Of a stretch of 64,000 nucleotides of DNA, positions 33,362-42,229 are shown one piece after another. The translations under genes were made by a program, and so were the position numbers. The notes under the pieces were generated by a model. The model was not told the origin of the DNA and made no database searches. It was given only the letters and a program-made list of their open reading frames with translations. Source of the DNA: Microbacterium sp. RU33B (GTDB taxonomy: Bacteria > Actinomycetota > Actinomycetes > Actinomycetales > Microbacteriaceae); NCBI RefSeq assembly GCF_900155915.1, contig NZ_FTPO01000002.1, forward strand, positions 62,001 to 126,000, given 5' to 3'. Positions within the stretch are counted from its first letter, which is position 1, and each line of letters begins with the position of its first letter.

Positions 33362-35406
33362 GGAATCTGCTGCCCCGCATCGCCGTCCCCGTCGGGGTGG
33401 TGGGCATCATCATGCTGCTCGTCGTGCCGATCCCCCCGGCGCTGCTGGACGTTCTCATCATCGTGAACATCATGTTCGGCCTCGTGGTGCTGCTCACCAC
33501 GATGTTCGTGCGCAAGCCGCTCGACTTCTCGGTGTTCCCGTCGCTGCTGCTGGTAGCGACGCTGTTCCGCCTCGGTCTCAACGTCGCCTCGACGCGCCTC
33601 ATCCTCGGCGAGGCGCACGCAGGGGCCGTCATCGAGGCGTTCGGCGCGATCGCCGTCGGCGGCTCGCTCATCATCGGCATCGTCGTGTTCCTGATCCTCG
33701 TGGTGATCCAGTTCGTCGTCGTGACCAAGGGAGCGGAGCGCGTCGCGGAGGTCGGGGCGCGCTTCACCCTCGACGCGATGCCGGGCAAGCAGATGGCCAT
33801 CGACGCCGACCTCAACGCCGGGCTCATCACCGACGCCGAGGCGCGCACCCGGCGGGCGGAGGTCGCCGCCGAGGCCGACTTCTACGGGGCGATGGACGGC
33901 TCGTCGAAGTTCGTGAAGGGCGATGCGATCGCCGGGCTCGTCATCATCATCATCAACCTGGTCGGCGGCATCGCGATCGGCATGGTCTCGCGCGGCATGA
34001 CCTTCGACGAGGCGATCAACACGTACGCGCTCCTCACGATCGGCGACGGACTCGTCACCCAGATCCCGGCGCTGCTGATGGCCGTCTCGACGGGCATGAT
34101 CGTGACCCGCTCGAACGCCGAGTCCGAGATGGGCGAGGCGGCCTCGTCGCAGCTCGGCCAGTCGCGCAACGCGCTGATCATCGCCGGCGGCGCCGCGATC
34201 GTGATGGCCTTCATCCCCGGGATGCCGATGCTGGCGTTCCTCGCGGTCGGCGCCCTGCTGCTCCTGGCGGCCCAGCGGGTCCGCGCGGCCGACGCGAAGA
34301 AGGCCGACGACGCCCCCGAGGCGGAACCGGCGGCGGTCGACGGCACCGACGAGCTCATGGAGCAGATGCGGGTGCACTCCCTCGAGATCCTCCTCGCCCC
34401 CGACATCGTCGACCTCGTCACGGGCGGTCCCGACGATCTGCTCGCCCGGGTCAAGGCGCTGCGCCGCAAGACCGCGGGCGAGCTCGGTCTCGTCGTGCCG
34501 CCCGTGCGAACCCGCGACAGCATCGAGCTCCCGCCCACCACCTACGTCATCCGCGTCGCCGGTGTGGAAGCGGGCCGCGGCGTCGCGCCCCGCGGCGCGC
34601 TGCTCGCCCTCGGCCAGGGGCTCGAGACGCTGCCAGGCCCCTCCACCCCCGACCCCGTGTTCGGCATCGACGGCAAGTGGGTCCCGCTCGAGATGCGCCA
34701 CAGCGCCGAGCTGGCCGGCGCAACGGTCATCGACCGCGCCTCGGTCATCATCACGCACCTCTCGAGCGTCATCCAGACGCACGCCGCGCGTCTGCTCAGC
34801 CGGGAGGACGTGCGCCAGCTCACCGACGGGCTCCGCCAGATCAGCCCCGCGGCGGTCGAAGAGCTGACGCCCGCGCTGCTCTCGCTCGCCGAAGTGCAGC
34901 GCGTGCTGCAGGGCCTGCTCGCCGAGCGCGTCCCGATCAACGACCTCGTGCGCATCTACGAGGCGCTGGCGCTCCGGGCGAAGACGTCGTCCGAGCCCGA
35001 GGGACTCGTCGAGGCGGCGCGCGCCGCGCTCGGCCCGGCGATCGCGACGCGCTTCGCCGAGAACGGCCGGCTGCGCGTGGTCATGATCACCCCCCTCCTC
35101 GAGCAGAGCATGCTCGAGGCGCTGCGTCCGAGCGAGGACGGTGTGCAGATCGTGCTCGATCCGCACCGGATGGAGGCCGTGATCGAGTCGGCGAAGGCGG
35201 CTGTGGCATCGGCCGGTCCGGGGTCCGAGCCCGTGCTCGTGTGCGCGCCGTCGCTGCGCCCCGCGGTGCGCCGGCTCCTCTCCGCTCAGACCGACGGCCT
35301 GCCCGTGCTGTCGTACAGCGAAGCGACCGCCGGGGCGCTCGCGATCGACACTGTCGGCATCGTGCGTGACGCGGTCGTCGAGCCGCGCCCCATCGGCGCG
35401 CCCTGA
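33358..35406 (+). CDS. flhA: FlhA, export gate protein
   Basis: A 682-residue FlhA. The N-terminal half is the membrane domain with about eight helices. The FHIPEP-region block includes GARFTLDAMPGKQMAIDADLNAGLI and EADFYGAMDGSSKFVKGDAIAG. The C-terminal half is the cytoplasmic ring that docks substrates and chaperones. Length and order are normal. Confidence 0.96.
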   Translation: MRNLLPRIAVPVGVVGIIMLLVVPIPPALLDVLIIVNIMFGLVVLLTTMFVRKPLDFSVFPSLLLVATLFRLGLNVASTRLILGEAHAGAVIEAFGAIAVGGSLIIGIVVFLILVVIQFVVVTKGAERVAEVGARFTLDAMPGKQMAIDADLNAGLITDAEARTRRAEVAAEADFYGAMDGSSKFVKGDAIAGLVIIIINLVGGIAIGMVSRGMTFDEAINTYALLTIGDGLVTQIPALLMAVSTGMIVTRSNAESEMGEAASSQLGQSRNALIIAGGAAIVMAFIPGMPMLAFLAVGALLLLAAQRVRAADAKKADDAPEAEPAAVDGTDELMEQMRVHSLEILLAPDIVDLVTGGPDDLLARVKALRRKTAGELGLVVPPVRTRDSIELPPTTYVIRVAGVEAGRGVAPRGALLALGQGLETLPGPSTPDPVFGIDGKWVPLEMRHSAELAGATVIDRASVIITHLSSVIQTHAARLLSREDVRQLTDGLRQISPAAVEELTPALLSLAEVQRVLQGLLAERVPINDLVRIYEALALRAKTSSEPEGLVEAARAALGPAIATRFAENGRLRVVMITPLLEQSMLEALRPSEDGVQIVLDPHRMEAVIESAKAAVASAGPGSEPVLVCAPSLRPAVRRLLSAQTDGLPVLSYSEATAGALAIDTVGIVRDAVVEPRPIGAP

Positions 35407-35424
35407 CGGAAGTAGGCTGGGCGG

Positions 35425-35667
35425 ATGCTGGTGCTGACGAGGCGGATCGGTGAGCGGGTGCTCATCGGCGACGACATCGAGATCACGGTGCTCGACGTCA
35501 AGGGCGACAGCGTGCGCATCGGCATCCAGGCACCGCGGGAGACCCGCGTCCAGCGCGCGGAGATCGTGGCGGCCGTCGAGACCGAGAACCTCGCAGCGAC
35601 CGGCTCCGCGGTCGGCGACGAGGCCGCGATCCTCGACGCCCTCGCCCGGCGCCGCCGCGAGACCTGA
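35425..35667 (+). CDS. csrA: CsrA, RNA-binding translational regulator
   Basis: An 80-residue Csr[48 protein letters not shown] is the complete RNA-binding fold; the C-terminal tail is longer than in E. coli, as in FliW-type CsrA proteins that bind FliW. It ends the flagellar cluster, 18 bp after flhA. Its likely targets are the GGA-loop leaders of fliC and flgB, with FliW (10.0 kb) as antagonist. Confidence 0.95.
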   Translation: MLVLTRRIGERVLIGDDIEITVLDVKGDSVRIGIQAPRETRVQRAEIVAAVETENLAATGSAVGDEAAILDALARRRRET

Positions 35668-35677
35668 GGTCGGTCGC

Positions 35678-35959
35678 TCAGCCGCGGTGCGGCGGCCGGT
35701 GCGGAATCGGGATGGGTCGGGTCGGTCCGGCGCTGCGATGCCGATGCCGGAAGGCGTGGATCTCGCCGAGCACGTCGTCGAGCGAGTCGAACCGCGTCTG
35801 CGGGCGGTCTCCTCGCATCCAGGTCACCTCGTAGCCGTCCGCGCCGCCTGCCACGGTCGCGATGATGTGCCGGGAGTCATCCCGTGCGACCGATCGATCG
35901 CACACCCTCCACGAACCGGGGCCGGTGACCTCGAGCTCGATGGCGTTCGCTCGCATCAT
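35678..35959 (-). CDS. small hypothetical protein
   Basis: A 93-residue protein with a compact core (IELEVTGPGSWRVCDRSVARDDSRHIIATVAGGADGYEVTWMRGDRPQTRFDSLDDVLGEI) and a Pro/His/Arg-rich tail. The core looks like a small beta-rich domain common in Microbacteriaceae; I do not recognise a function. The ATG at 35,959 follows GAGGAGG. It is convergent with csrA, 10 bp apart. Confidence 0.6.
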   Translation of the reverse strand: MMRANAIELEVTGPGSWRVCDRSVARDDSRHIIATVAGGADGYEVTWMRGDRPQTRFDSLDDVLGEIHAFRHRHRSAGPTRPIPIPHRPPHRG

Positions 35960-36184
35960 CACGACCTCCTCACCTCTCCTCGCGCGGGAGAGCTGAGACT
36001 CCCGCCATGTCAGCCTCTCCCGCCTCGGCCGCGCACGCACGGGGGTTGTCTCCGCGCGCCGGGTGTGCCACGCGTGCGGGCGGGAGCGGCGGAACATACG
36101 CGGTCACTTCCCCGTTGTCCACGGCCTCTCCGCGCACGTCGCGGTCCACCATGGTGGGTGAGCCCCCTTTCGATCGGAGATCCC

Positions 36185-36643
36185 ATGTCGGTCACCCTCT
36201 CGCGCATCACGGCCGCCGATGCCGGCGAGGTGCTCACGATCCAGCGCGCCGCGTTCGTCTCGGAAGCGCTCCTGTACGGCAACGCCGACATGCCTCCTCT
36301 CACGCAGACGCTCGAGGAGCTCGAGGCCGAGCTGACGGATGCCGACGGCTGGGTCGCCCGCATCGGCCCCCGCCTCGTCGGTGCGATCCGGTCGCGCGAG
36401 GCCGACGGCGTGCTGCTGATCGGACGCATCGCGATCGCCCCCGACGTGCAGGGAGAGGGCGTCGGGAGGATGCTGCTCGAGGCGGCCGAGGAGCACAGCA
36501 GCGCCGAGTGGGCGGAGCTGTTCACCGGCAGCCTCAGCGAGGCGAACATCCGTCTCTACGAGCGCTGCGGGTATTCCGAGAGCGAGCGCGTCGAGCACGG
36601 CGACGGCACGGCGCAGGTGTTCCTGCGCAAGCGCCTGCGCTGA
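36185..36643 (+). CDS. GNAT-family N-acetyltransferase
   Basis: A 152-residue GNAT acetyltransferase. The acetyl-CoA loop is IAIAPDVQGEGVGRMLLEAAEEHSS (Q/RxxGxG/A), and NIRLYERCGYSESERVEH is motif B. The substrate is unknown. The ATG at 36,185 follows GGAGATCCC; upstream in-frame codons overlap csrA and the opposite gene and are not supported. It stands alone, convergent with the lipoprotein gene. Confidence 0.88.
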   Translation: MSVTLSRITAADAGEVLTIQRAAFVSEALLYGNADMPPLTQTLEELEAELTDADGWVARIGPRLVGAIRSREADGVLLIGRIAIAPDVQGEGVGRMLLEAAEEHSSAEWAELFTGSLSEANIRLYERCGYSESERVEHGDGTAQVFLRKRLR

Positions 36644-36652
36644 GCGACGCGT

Positions 36653-37177
36653 TCAGCCGGTCGCGCGGATCGTCGCCGTGAAGTCGGTCGTGATCGCCCG
36701 GAGCGCGGCCGGATCGTCGAACGTGCCGATCGGCATGATGCCGCTGAAGGTGCCGACGTCGGCGTAGGAGAGCACGATCGACTTCGCCGGCGCGTAGTAG
36801 GCGATCGTGCCGACGGGCGCGCTGCTGCGCGCGGGGGCCCCGGACGTATCGGGTGCGACGGGCAGGGGTGCGATCTTCTCCTGGCCGCCGTAGTCCTCGA
36901 ACGACAGGGTCAGCGGCAGCTGCGCTGCGATCGAGGCGGCGATCGTCGAGGCGTCGAGCGTTCCGACGATCTCCGATCCGCCGATGTCGATCGTGATCCG
37001 CGTGGTGGTCTGCGGCATGGCTGCTCCGGGGCTCCGGCTCGTGTCGAGCGGCGTCGGGGATGCCGGGGACGACACGGGGGACCCGCTCGGCACGGGCGTG
37101 GCCAGCGGGGTGGCCACGCATCCCGTCAGCGCAGCGAGGACGACCGCGCAGGCGGTGAGGGCGGTACGACGACTCAC
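36653..37177 (-). CDS. cyclophilin-like-fold lipoprotein
   Basis: A 174-residue lipoprotein with lipobox LTGC (Cys 20), then a Pro/Ser/Thr linker. The core (RITIDIGGSEIVGTLDASTIAASIAAQLPLTLSFEDYGGQEKIAPLP; VGTIAYYAPAKSIVLSYADVGTFSGIMPIGTFD) matches the small cyclophilin-like fold proteins often found beside oxidoreductases. It probably sits on the outer face of the membrane. It follows the alcohol dehydrogenase gene by 9 bp on the same strand. The role is unknown. Confidence 0.78.
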   Translation of the reverse strand: MSRRTALTACAVVLAALTGCVATPLATPVPSGSPVSSPASPTPLDTSRSPGAAMPQTTTRITIDIGGSEIVGTLDASTIAASIAAQLPLTLSFEDYGGQEKIAPLPVAPDTSGAPARSSAPVGTIAYYAPAKSIVLSYADVGTFSGIMPIGTFDDPAALRAITTDFTATIRATG

Positions 37178-37186
37178 GAATGCCTC

Positions 37187-38206
37187 CTACGGCGTCAGCA
37201 GGACCTTGATGGCGCGTCGTTCGTCCATGGCCCGGTACCCTTCGGCGGCGTCCTCGAGTGGCAGAGCGAGGTCGAAGACCAGACCGGGGTCGATCTTCCG
37301 GTCCCAGATGAGCTGGATGAGCTCGGGCAGGAACCGGCGCACGGGCGCGGGGCCGCCGTGCAGGTGGATGCCCGAGAAGAACAGCTCCAGTCCGTCGAGC
37401 GAGACGCCGTGCGAGACGCCGACGTAGCCCACGTGACCGCCGGGCCGCGTCGCGCGGATGGCCTGCATCATCGACTCCTGCGTGCCGACGGCCTCGATCA
37501 CGCTGTGCGCGCCGAGGCCGCCGGTGAGCTCCTTGATCGCGGCGACACCGGCATCGCCGCGCTCCTCGACGATGTCGGTCGCCCCGAACGCCCGCGCGAG
37601 AGCCTGACGGTCGGCGTGGCGCGACATGGCGATGATCCGCTCGGCGCCGAGTTCGCGCGCCGCGAGGATGCCGAGGAGCCCCACGGCACCGTCGCCGACG
37701 ACGGCGACCGTCTTGCCCGGGCCGGCCTCCGCGGCGACGGCCGCGAACCACCCCGTGCCGAGCACATCGGATGCGGCCAGGAGCGACGGGATCAGCTCGG
37801 GATCGGGCTGACCCGGCGTCGCGACGAGTGTGCCGTCTGCGAGGGGGATGCGGGCGTACTCCGCCTGCGTCCCGATGGCACCCATCGGCTGCGCGTGCAC
37901 GCACCGCGACGGATAGCCGGACAGGCAGATCTCGCACGTGTTGTCCGAGGCGAAGAACGACCCGACGACGAAGTCGCCGACGCCCACCGTCGTCACGTCC
38001 GCGCCGACCTCGGTGACCACGCCGACGTACTCGTGCCCCATCGGCGTGTGGTCCGCCGGCTCCGCTCCCCGGTAGCCCCAGAGGTCGGATCCGCAGATGC
38101 AGGAGGCGGTGATCCGGATGATCGCGTCCGTCGGCTCGAGGATGGTCGGGTTCTCGCGGTCTTCGACCCGGACGTCGCCGGGTGCGCGCATGATGACTCC
38201 ACGCAT
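37187..38206 (-). CDS. zinc-dependent alcohol dehydrogenase
   Basis: A 339-residue medium-chain dehydrogenase. Catalytic zinc ligands are in CICGSDLWGYRG and MGHEYVGVV; the structural-zinc loop is TCEICLSGYPSRC; the Rossmann motif is VAVVGDGAVGLLGILAARELGAERII. It oxidises an alcohol or reduces an aldehyde with NAD(P). The start MRGVIMRAPG follows AGGAGA. It lies 13 bp after the MFS gene, in one operon with it and the lipoprotein. Confidence 0.9.
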   Translation of the reverse strand: MRGVIMRAPGDVRVEDRENPTILEPTDAIIRITASCICGSDLWGYRGAEPADHTPMGHEYVGVVTEVGADVTTVGVGDFVVGSFFASDNTCEICLSGYPSRCVHAQPMGAIGTQAEYARIPLADGTLVATPGQPDPELIPSLLAASDVLGTGWFAAVAAEAGPGKTVAVVGDGAVGLLGILAARELGAERIIAMSRHADRQALARAFGATDIVEERGDAGVAAIKELTGGLGAHSVIEAVGTQESMMQAIRATRPGGHVGYVGVSHGVSLDGLELFFSGIHLHGGPAPVRRFLPELIQLIWDRKIDPGLVFDLALPLEDAAEGYRAMDERRAIKVLLTP

Positions 38207-38219
38207 GGTGGTGTTCTCC

Positions 38220-39443
38220 TTAGTTGTCGGTGAGGGGGAGGCGTGCCGGTGTCGGTGCACCGGCGAGGACGAGGGAAGCCCCCGCCAGAACCACGGCGCT
38301 GACCGTGACCGCACCCAGGGGGAGGATGCTGGTCGCACCGGCGACGCCCACGAGCGGTGCCGCCACGGCGCCGAACCCGAAGCGGACCATTCCCAGCAGC
38401 GAAGAGGCTGTGCCGGCCATCTGCGGGTAGTCGGCGAGGGCCAGCGTCGTGGCGGGTGGGGAGGAGATCGCCACCCCGCTCGCGAGAAGGAACAGCGCGA
38501 CGATCACCAGCCACAGCGGCATCGCGGACACGCCCGCCAGGAGCAGGCCGGCGGCTCCGGCGCCGGCGACGGCGACGCCGAGCGCCAGCGTGCCCGCGAT
38601 GCTCCAGCGCTCCGACGCTCGACCCGCGAGATACCCGAAGACCATGAAGCCCGCCGAGTTGAGTCCGAATGCGAGTGCGTACTGGAGCGGAGTGAGGCCG
38701 TAGACGTCCTGCAGGACGAACGTGGAGCCTGCCAGATAGGCGAACAGCGCCGCGTAGAGGAATCCCTGGGTGAACACCGCACCCAGGAACTGACGATCGG
38801 TCGCGAGCGCGCGGAAGTCGCGGAGCGTCTCGACGAGCCCACCGGACGTCCGCCGATCGGCGGGAAGGGTCTCGCGGAACACGATCAGGGTGACGATCAG
38901 GATGCCGGCGCCGATCACGGCGAGGAAGACGAAGAGCCCTCGCCAGTCGGTGATCGCGACGAGCACGCCGCCCAGGAGCGGTCCGAGGATCGCAGCGAAG
39001 CCACCGATGACCGTGAGCCTGCCGTAGAAGAGGATCAGCGAACGGCCGGAGTAGATGTCGCGGCCGGCGGCCTGTGCGATCACGATGCCGACGCCCCCGG
39101 CGAGGCCCTGCACGAGACGGGCGAGGATCAGCAGTTCCACGGTCGGGCTGATCGCGCACAGCACGGATGTCGCGATGTACGCGACGATTCCCGACAGCAG
39201 GATGCCTCGCCGACCGTACCTGTCGGAGAGCGGTCCCGCGATGAGCTGTCCGGCGGCCAGTCCGATGAGGCAGGCGGTGACGGTGAGCTGGGCGACGGAG
39301 GTGACCGCCCCGAGCTCGACGGACAGCGCCGGGAGGGCCGGGAGGTAGAGGTCCATCGAGATGGGGCCGAACACCGTCAGCAGGAGCAGCAGTGCGGGCA
39401 GGACGGGTGCCCGTACGGTCGTCGCGGTGGGGGCTGCGGTCAT
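38220..39443 (-). CDS. MFS drug-resistance transporter, Bcr/CflA type
   Basis: A 407-residue transporter with 12 predicted membrane helices. FGPISMDLYLPALPALSVELGA is the Bcr/CflA N-terminus, and GQLIAGPLSDRYGRRGIL is the MFS motif between helices 2 and 3. It likely exports small toxic molecules by proton antiport. The MmyB regulator 100 bp away, transcribed divergently, probably controls it and the following dehydrogenase. Confidence 0.9.
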   Translation of the reverse strand: MTAAPTATTVRAPVLPALLLLLTVFGPISMDLYLPALPALSVELGAVTSVAQLTVTACLIGLAAGQLIAGPLSDRYGRRGILLSGIVAYIATSVLCAISPTVELLILARLVQGLAGGVGIVIAQAAGRDIYSGRSLILFYGRLTVIGGFAAILGPLLGGVLVAITDWRGLFVFLAVIGAGILIVTLIVFRETLPADRRTSGGLVETLRDFRALATDRQFLGAVFTQGFLYAALFAYLAGSTFVLQDVYGLTPLQYALAFGLNSAGFMVFGYLAGRASERWSIAGTLALGVAVAGAGAAGLLLAGVSAMPLWLVIVALFLLASGVAISSPPATTLALADYPQMAGTASSLLGMVRFGFGAVAAPLVGVAGATSILPLGAVTVSAVVLAGASLVLAGAPTPARLPLTDN

Positions 39444-39519
39444 GGACCCAGCCTGATGCCGGGGGGATCGCCGCGGGAGTCCCTGCTGAGAGGTGTACCG
39501 CCAGGGCACCCCATGGGAG

Positions 39520-39531
39520 GATCGGCCGATC
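39520..39531. promoter_or_regulatory. palindrome between the MFS and HTH genes
   Basis: GATCGGCCGATC is a perfect 12-bp palindrome, 12 bp before the HTH regulator start. Its GGATCGGC core is shared with the operator candidates of the first MmyB regulator (9,045 and 9,964). Confidence 0.45.
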
Positions 39532-39543
39532 TACCGTAGGGGA

Positions 39544-40419
39544 ATGGACAACCGAGAAGAGGTGCGCGAGTTCCTCATGACCCGCCGCGAGCGGGTCACC
39601 CCCGACGCGGCCGGGATCTCGGCGGGTGCCCACCGTCGCGTCAAGGGGCTGCGACGCAGCGAAGTCGCCCTGCTGGCCGGAGTGAGCGTCGAGTACTACG
39701 CGAAGCTCGAGCGAGGTGCCATCGCCGGCGCATCGGGGGCCGTGCTCGATGCCGTCTCGCGAGCTCTCCAGTTGAACGACGCCGAGCACGCGCACCTGCT
39801 CGACCTGGCCCGGAATGCCGACGGCATCCCCTCGTCCGGGCGCCGGCGCCGCCGCTCCACGAAGCCGGGGCCCCCTCGCGCCAGCCTCGAGTGGGCGCTC
39901 GCCTCGATCACCGACGCCGTCGCGGTGGTCCGCGATCAGCGGCAGAACCTGATCGCGTTCAACGAGCTCGGCCGCGCCTTCTACTCCCCGCTCATCGGCG
40001 ACGGCGGGCGCACGCCGAACTTCGCCCGCTTCCAGTTCCTCGACCCCGCGGCTCGCGATTTCTACCCCGACTGGGAGACCTTCGCCGACATGTGCGTCGC
40101 CGTCATCCGCGCCGAGGCCGGCCGCGACCCGCACGACACGGGCATCCAGGACCTCGTGGGCGAGCTCTCCACGCGGAGCGACGTGTTCCGATCGCTCTGG
40201 GCCGCCCACAACGTGCGCACCCACGGGACGGGCACCAAGCGGTTCGTGCACCCGGTCGTCGGGGAGGTCACGCTCGTCTACGAGGAGCTGGCGCTCACGG
40301 CCGACCCGGGTCGCGTGCTGCTCATCTACACCGCAGAGCCCGGCTCTCCCTCGGCGGAGCGCCTGCGGCTCCTGGCGTCGTGGGCCGCCGAGTCCGCGCC
40401 CGCCCGCCCTCCGGGCTGA
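39544..40419 (+). CDS. HTH regulator, XRE type with MmyB-like ligand domain
   Basis: A 291-residue regulator built like the one at 9,068. The helix-turn-helix is at about residues 10-75 (VKGLRRSEVALLAGVSVEYYAKLERG), and the MmyB-like domain at about 105-280 (ASITDAVAVVRDQRQNLIAFNELGRAFYSPL; KRFVHPVVGEVTLVYEELALTAD). It is divergent from the MFS exporter. The ligand is unknown. Confidence 0.88.
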   Translation: MDNREEVREFLMTRRERVTPDAAGISAGAHRRVKGLRRSEVALLAGVSVEYYAKLERGAIAGASGAVLDAVSRALQLNDAEHAHLLDLARNADGIPSSGRRRRRSTKPGPPRASLEWALASITDAVAVVRDQRQNLIAFNELGRAFYSPLIGDGGRTPNFARFQFLDPAARDFYPDWETFADMCVAVIRAEAGRDPHDTGIQDLVGELSTRSDVFRSLWAAHNVRTHGTGTKRFVHPVVGEVTLVYEELALTADPGRVLLIYTAEPGSPSAERLRLLASWAAESAPARPPG

Positions 40420-40543
40420 GCAGAGCGGCGCGGCGATGATCGGGCGACGAGGTGAGGCATCCCCTCGTTCCGTGGTTCACTCGGGTTCGCTAGAGTCGCC
40501 CCGAGCCGGATGCACCTGTCCGGCACCGCGAGAGGAACCTCCC

Positions 40544-40750
40544 ATGCCCGAGGACAGGTCCATCGACGAGGATCGCGCTGTCGCCGAGATCGCCGAACGC
40601 CTGCAAGAGCGCTTCCCCGACAAGCCGGCGGCCGAGATCGTCGCCGCCATCGACGAGGCCCGTGCCTCGTTCGACGGCGCGAAGGTCCGTGATTTCGTGC
40701 CGGTTCTCATCGAGAAGGAAGCCAAAGCCCATTTGAAGGGCAAGCGCTGA
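40544..40750 (+). CDS. three-helix-bundle dimerization domain protein
   Basis: A 68-residue protein: two helices (AVAEIAERLQERFPDKPAAEIVAAIDEARASF) and the signature FDGAKVRDFVPVLIEKEAKAHL. This small actinobacterial family is named for its three-helix fold; its function is unknown. The ATG at 40,544 follows AGAGGAA. It is convergent with a paralog whose stop lies in the hairpin between them. Confidence 0.75.
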   Translation: MPEDRSIDEDRAVAEIAERLQERFPDKPAAEIVAAIDEARASFDGAKVRDFVPVLIEKEAKAHLKGKR

Positions 40751-40751
40751 C

Positions 40752-40772
40752 CGCCGCCGTCACCCGGCGGCG
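40752..40772. terminator. hairpin between convergent paralogs
   Basis: CGCCGCCG-TCACC-CGGCGGCG, an 8-bp stem. The loop contains the stop codon of the minus-strand gene. Confidence 0.5.
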
Positions 40773-40972
40773 CGTGCCCGAAGAGCCCGCAGCACGCGGC
40801 CTTCGACCAGCACGGGCACGTAGTCGCGCAGATGCGCTCCGTCGAATCCCGTCAGCTCGTCGGCCACCATCTCGAACAGCGTCGACTCGTCGACCTCGGG
40901 GTACCGGCGCGCGATCCGGTCGACGATGTGCACGAGCTCCTCGTACTCATCCGCGGGCCGCGTCACGCTCAT
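40760..40972 (-). CDS. three-helix-bundle dimerization domain protein, paralog
   Basis: A 70-residue protein: LVHIVDRIARRYPEVDESTLFEMVADELTGFDGAHLRDYVPVLVEGRVLRALRARA. It shares FDGA-x-x-RD(F/Y)VPVL(I/V)E with the convergent gene. The pair could form a heterodimer, but that is only inference. The ATG at 40,972 is the best start; the frame extends further only into the opposite reading of the next gene. Confidence 0.7.
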   Translation of the reverse strand: MSVTRPADEYEELVHIVDRIARRYPEVDESTLFEMVADELTGFDGAHLRDYVPVLVEGRVLRALRARAAG

Positions 40973-41010
40973 GATCCCAGGATGCGCCGATTCCGCGCAT
41001 CCGGCCACCC

Positions 41011-41690
41011 TCAGTCCAGTCCCCAGAACGAACCGCTGAGGCCGACGCTCCGGAAATAGTCGGCGGCCGCGACCGGCTCGCGTCGCACGTAGGGGGTGTC
41101 GAGCCGGCCCTCGTACCAGTGCGCCGCGAGGTTCCACAGCGTCTCGAGCGACATGACGTGGCCGCGGCCGTTGCCCGTGAGCGACAGCCATTCCGCCACG
41201 CACGCCTCGTCGCAGAAGATCGACTGGTTGTCGCACGCGTGAGCGGCATCGGGCCAGATGCGGTCGGCAGGCGTGAGGAAGTGCGCCACCTGTTCGCCCT
41301 CCGGTGGCGCCTGATCGGTCACGACCCACGCGTGCGGGCGTTCGCAAGCCGGGCATGTGGTGGGCGCGGGGAGTGAGGGACGAGGTGGGGAATCGCGAAG
41401 GAGTCCCATGCGCATCCGCCCCACCAGAGCGTCCGCGGGCCCATCACGGAGAAGCCGAACGACCGCGTGGCGAACGGGTGCGCCATCTCGATCTCGCCGT
41501 CGCGCAGCACGACGTGACGCGCTGCGGCGAGCTCGGACAGCGCACGGCAGTAGTCCTCGTCGCTCAGCGCGAGGTCCGCGGCGAGCAGGTCGTGGGTGGG
41601 GATGCCGCCGGACTCGGCGAAGCGCGCGTAGATGCGGTGACGGACGCGCTCCGCGGTGGGGGTGAGAGCTGCCGCGCTTCGGAGTGGGTC
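41011..41690 (-). pseudogene. frameshifted organomercurial (alkylmercury) lyase-like gene
   Basis: Two minus-strand frames together make one MerB-like protein. The upstream frame (to about 41,385) reads ERVRHRIYARFAESGG...VVLRDGEIEMAHPF...WWGGCAWDSFAIPHLV, with the catalytic CxxD pair. The downstream frame (41,011 to about 41,390) reads TTCPACERPHAWVV...NQSIFCDEACVAEWL, with the second catalytic cysteine, and ends in ETLWNLAAHWYEGRL. The join needs a one-base shift near 41,375. No start codon is visible upstream before a stop near 41,716. It is broken, or the sequence carries an error. Confidence 0.65.
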
Positions 41691-42229
41691 GGCGGACCCT
41701 GCGCTTCTGGCGCTTCAGCCTGCCCGAACGACCGTCGACCGCGTCTGTGACGACGCGGACTCTCGATCTCCCCGGTTCCGTCTTCGAACAGAAGGCTCGG
41801 CTCTTCGAGCCCGTCGGCGTGCCGGGACCCCGTCCGACGGTCTTCTGGATTCACGGCGGCGGGCTGGTCAGCGGCACGCCGACGGTGGACGACCGCACGA
41901 ACATCGCGCTCGCGCACGATCTCGGCGCCACCGTGATCGCACCTTCCTACCGACTGGCGCCCGAGCACCGCGCTCCCGCAGCCTTGGACTGTGGAGTTGG
42001 TCGGTCTTTGGCGGTGTTCTGTTATCGCTCGGTGTCACAGCAGATCTGGTCAGTGGTGGCGGCGGCACCGTTCGCATCGTGCCCATCAGCTCAGGACCGT
42101 CAGCATCGTTATCGCTTTGGTCGCTTCGCCAACATTATGCGCGGCCAGGCACCAGAAACGGCCCCGCATGATTGCGCTACTCGTTACCGGTCGGCGGCTT
42201 GGAACGTGGGGATGCCTCGGGGTCGTTGA
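41684..42229 (+). pseudogene. truncated alpha/beta hydrolase
   Basis: Residues 1-100 are the N-terminal part of an HSL-type alpha/beta hydrolase: RPTVFWIHGGGLVSGTP (oxyanion-hole HGGG), then ATVIAPSYRLAPEHRAPAALD. The match stops at about 41,985. The serine, aspartate and histidine regions are absent, and the rest of the frame (to 42,229) reads as unrelated sequence. This marks the left edge of the glycan island. Confidence 0.65.

Noticed and set aside
33174..35369. Plus-strand 731-codon alternative frame in flhA
   Set aside because: Arg/His-rich frame-shifted reading of flhA; the flhA frame carries all known motifs.
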